From a bacterium (lineage in GTDB: Bacteria; AUK180): 7,388 bases of DNA. The notes beneath the pieces are model-generated. The model was not told the DNA's origin and did not search any database. It worked only from the letters and a program-made list of their open reading frames with translations. Where the stretch lies: assembly GCA_030622125.1 (NCBI GenBank), contig JAUXGM010000106.1, positions 1 through 7,388 of the forward strand. The letters are read 5' to 3'. Below, piece by piece: positions 5,615-7,388 of the stretch; positions within the stretch are counted from its first letter, which is position 1; every line of letters starts with the position of its first letter. Both the position numbers and the translations under genes were made by a program.

Positions 5615-7388
5615 GTTTAGAGCTATTATTAATAATTGCATTTGGTGGTGCATTTCTCACATATTTTTCAGGTAAAATTTCCCCTACACTCAGAGATACA
5701 TTTGCTGTCATTATTTCGTTAGCATTAGTCATTTTTATTTTCTGTTTATATGGATTGGAGATCAAGAAAACATTTTATTCCGGCTTTTTAGGACTCTCGC
5801 TGGTACTGAGAATAAATATGTTATCATGGCTTTTTGCTATTGTTATATCTTCTGTCGGAGCACTTAGTATTATTTTTTCCTTAAGTTATATAAAGCAGAA
5901 GGAAAAGACAGATTTTTATTATTGTATGTTGCTTTTAATCAATTCAACAATGCTCGGCATTGTACTTGCCGGTGATTTGGCTTCATTTTTTATTTTTTGG
6001 GAAATCATGAGTTGGACTACATTTCTTATGATTTGTTATAAACGGGGTACTGCGCTTGCTGCCGGCATGAAATATATTGTAATGTCTATTTTCGGTTCCA
6101 TGACAATGCTTGTCGGGCTATTATCAGTCTATACAACATTTGATACCTTGATTATTTCTGAACTCAATGTCAAATTTGCTTCTGCATCACCTGCGTATAG
6201 TCTATTTATAATGATTATGTTTTTTATAGCGTTTGGTGTTAAAAATGCAATAATTCCGTTTCATACATGGCTTCCCAATGCACACGCTGAAGCGCCCTCA
6301 CCTTTTAGCTCGATTCTTTCCGGCGTATTAATCAAGATGGGTACATTTGGCTTTATTCTTTTTATATATGTAATAATCGGTGTAAATAATGTATTAAATT
6401 TGGGTCACGGTGTTTTAAATCTCAGATATATACTCTCAATTCTGGCAGCAATAACAATTGTTGTTCCAACATTTATTGCTATAATGCAAGATGATGCTAA
6501 AAAACTTCTAGCATGGTCAACTATTGGACAGGCAGGATATATTTTTCTCGGAATTGCTTTCGGAACAAGCCTTAGTGTTACGAGCGGTTTGCTCCATTTT
6601 TTAAATCATGCTCTTTTTAAAGCATTGCTATTTTTGGTCGTGGGAGCAATAGAATACAGAACGAATGGAGTACGAGATTTGAATTCTCTCGGAGGATTAA
6701 TAAAAAAGATGCCGGTTACTTTTATTGCTGCATTGATTGGGATATCCGGGCTGATAGGAATTCCATTAACAAATGGTTTTGTTTCAAAATGGTTAATCTA
6801 TAAAACTCTTATCCTCGAAAAATCTCCATTTTTGGCTTTTGCAGCCCTGTTTGGAACATGGGGAACAATACTATATAGTTATAAGTTTTTGCATAATATT
6901 TTTCTTGGTCAACTTCCGGAAAATTTAAAAAATATAAAGAAGGCGCCTTTCAATATGCAGCTTCCATTTTTCATTTTTTCTTTTGCAATAATTCTTTTTG
7001 GTATATTGCCCGGAATTCCCTTAAAAGTGATAAATAATATAATCTGCTCTTTCGGATTAAGTTCTTTGAATGTATCAATCTGGGGAATCACCTCAGAGAC
7101 CGGCACATTAAACATGCTCAATATTTTTGCAGCAATTGCTATTATTGGTGCTGTTGTTTGGGTTATTTTCAAATCCGCCCGTAAATCGACAACAGTTGAC
7201 CAATATGATAATTATGCAGCGGGTGCAGCTATTCCTAAAGAAAAATACCACTATACAGTTGATTATTATGCACCTTTTTATAGGATGGCAACTCCTTTTC
7301 TTAAAGATATTTTTGATATGTTTTATCAAAAAATCGCAAAAGCGACTGAATATACCTGCGATAGTATAAGAAAAATTTACACCGGTTA
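5611..7388 (+). CDS. Second NuoL/HyfB-like antiporter subunit (3' end beyond window)
   Basis: An open frame of 592 residues with no stop before the window end, encoding a second NuoL/M/N-family subunit. It keeps the canonical residues that its upstream neighbour lacks: E131 in TM5 (FFIFWEIMSWT), K211 in TM7 (FGVKNAIIPFHTWLPNAHAE) and K242 in TM8 (GVLIKMGTFGF). The HFLNHALFKALLFLVVGAIE motif (329-348) is textbook. After the last core helix (about 504-520) a mostly polar tail of over 70 residues begins, including YHYTVDYYAPFYRM (546-559) and a probable amphipathic helix (about 560-590). HyfB/HycC and NuoL also extend here. AAGGAG lies nine bases before the start, which overlaps the mrpD-like stop. 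A second H-type subunit directly after the first recalls mbxH-mbxH' of archaeal Mbx/Mbs clusters, which would be followed by the redox subunits. That continuation is not visible. Confidence 0.92.
   Translation, partial: MSLELLLIIAFGGAFLTYFSGKISPTLRDTFAVIISLALVIFIFCLYGLEIKKTFYSGFLGLSLVLRINMLSWLFAIVISSVGALSIIFSLSYIKQKEKTDFYYCMLLLINSTMLGIVLAGDLASFFIFWEIMSWTTFLMICYKRGTALAAGMKYIVMSIFGSMTMLVGLLSVYTTFDTLIISELNVKFASASPAYSLFIMIMFFIAFGVKNAIIPFHTWLPNAHAEAPSPFSSILSGVLIKMGTFGFILFIYVIIGVNNVLNLGHGVLNLRYILSILAAITIVVPTFIAIMQDDAKKLLAWSTIGQAGYIFLGIAFGTSLSVTSGLLHFLNHALFKALLFLVVGAIEYRTNGVRDLNSLGGLIKKMPVTFIAALIGISGLIGIPLTNGFVSKWLIYKTLILEKSPFLAFAALFGTWGTILYSYKFLHNIFLGQLPENLKNIKKAPFNMQLPFFIFSFAIILFGILPGIPLKVINNIICSFGLSSLNVSIWGITSETGTLNMLNIFAAIAIIGAVVWVIFKSARKSTTVDQYDNYAAGAAIPKEKYHYTVDYYAPFYRMATPFLKDIFDMFYQKIAKATEYTCDSIRKIYTG

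Noticed and set aside
6909-7369. Open frames of 73-87 codons on both strands near the right end
   Set aside because: They overlap the continuous frame of the second antiporter subunit, which carries clear family motifs and continues past them.
1-7388. CRISPR array, tRNA, rRNA, transposase or insertion-sequence ends
   Set aside because: No regularly spaced repeats, structural RNA signatures, transposase motifs or terminal inverted repeats were seen; nearly all the window is accounted for by the listed genes.

Overview
The window looks like part of the chromosome of a low-GC, strictly anaerobic bacterium. Three things suggest this: strong AAGGAGG-type ribosome binding sites, a redox-sensing Rex repressor, and a membrane ion-pumping module of the Mrp/Mbh superfamily. 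The phylum cannot be assigned from sequence reading alone, and an uncultivated lineage is quite possible. The first ~700 bases are visibly richer in GC than the rest.

Layout. Bases 1-703 hold a leftward two-gene operon. It encodes a DUF134-family HTH/zinc-ribbon protein with an RGG-rich tail, followed by a small Gly/Arg-rich zinc-ribbon protein (DUF5320-like) that runs off the left edge. Bases 704-979 are a divergent control region. It has a good promoter on each strand, a 16-bp direct repeat that straddles the -10 box of the leftward promoter, a 12-bp perfect palindrome midway between the promoters, and a likely Rex operator just after the rex promoter. Bases 980-1612 are rex. Bases 1687-7388 are a tightly packed rightward operon: mrpE, mrpF, mrpG, a stand-alone DUF4040 (MbhD-like) gene, an MbhE-MrpB fusion, mrpC, an mrpD-like antiporter subunit, and a second, larger antiporter-like subunit (NuoL/HyfB-like) truncated by the window end. 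Most junctions are ATGA or TAATG overlaps, which suggests translational coupling.

How the genes work together. The E-F-G-(MbhD)-(MbhE/B)-C-D order, followed at once by another NuoL/M/N-type subunit, differs from the classical bacterial mrpABCDEFG order. It resembles the membrane arm of archaeal-type respiratory complexes (Mbh/Mbx/Mbs). In those, an Mrp-like sodium/proton module is driven by a redox module encoded downstream. The redox partner is not in this window, so the electron acceptor (protons, sulfur compounds or another) is unknown. Rex, which responds to the NADH/NAD+ balance, sits directly upstream. It may control itself and, by read-through, the whole complex.

Most notable observations: (i) the first antiporter subunit has Glu at both positions where Mrp/complex I antiporter subunits usually carry the key TM7 and TM8 lysines, while the second subunit keeps both lysines; (ii) an 18-bp Rex-like operator lies in the rex leader; (iii) an undescribed direct-repeat operator overlaps the DUF134 promoter; (iv) the DUF134 protein has an RGG-type tail.
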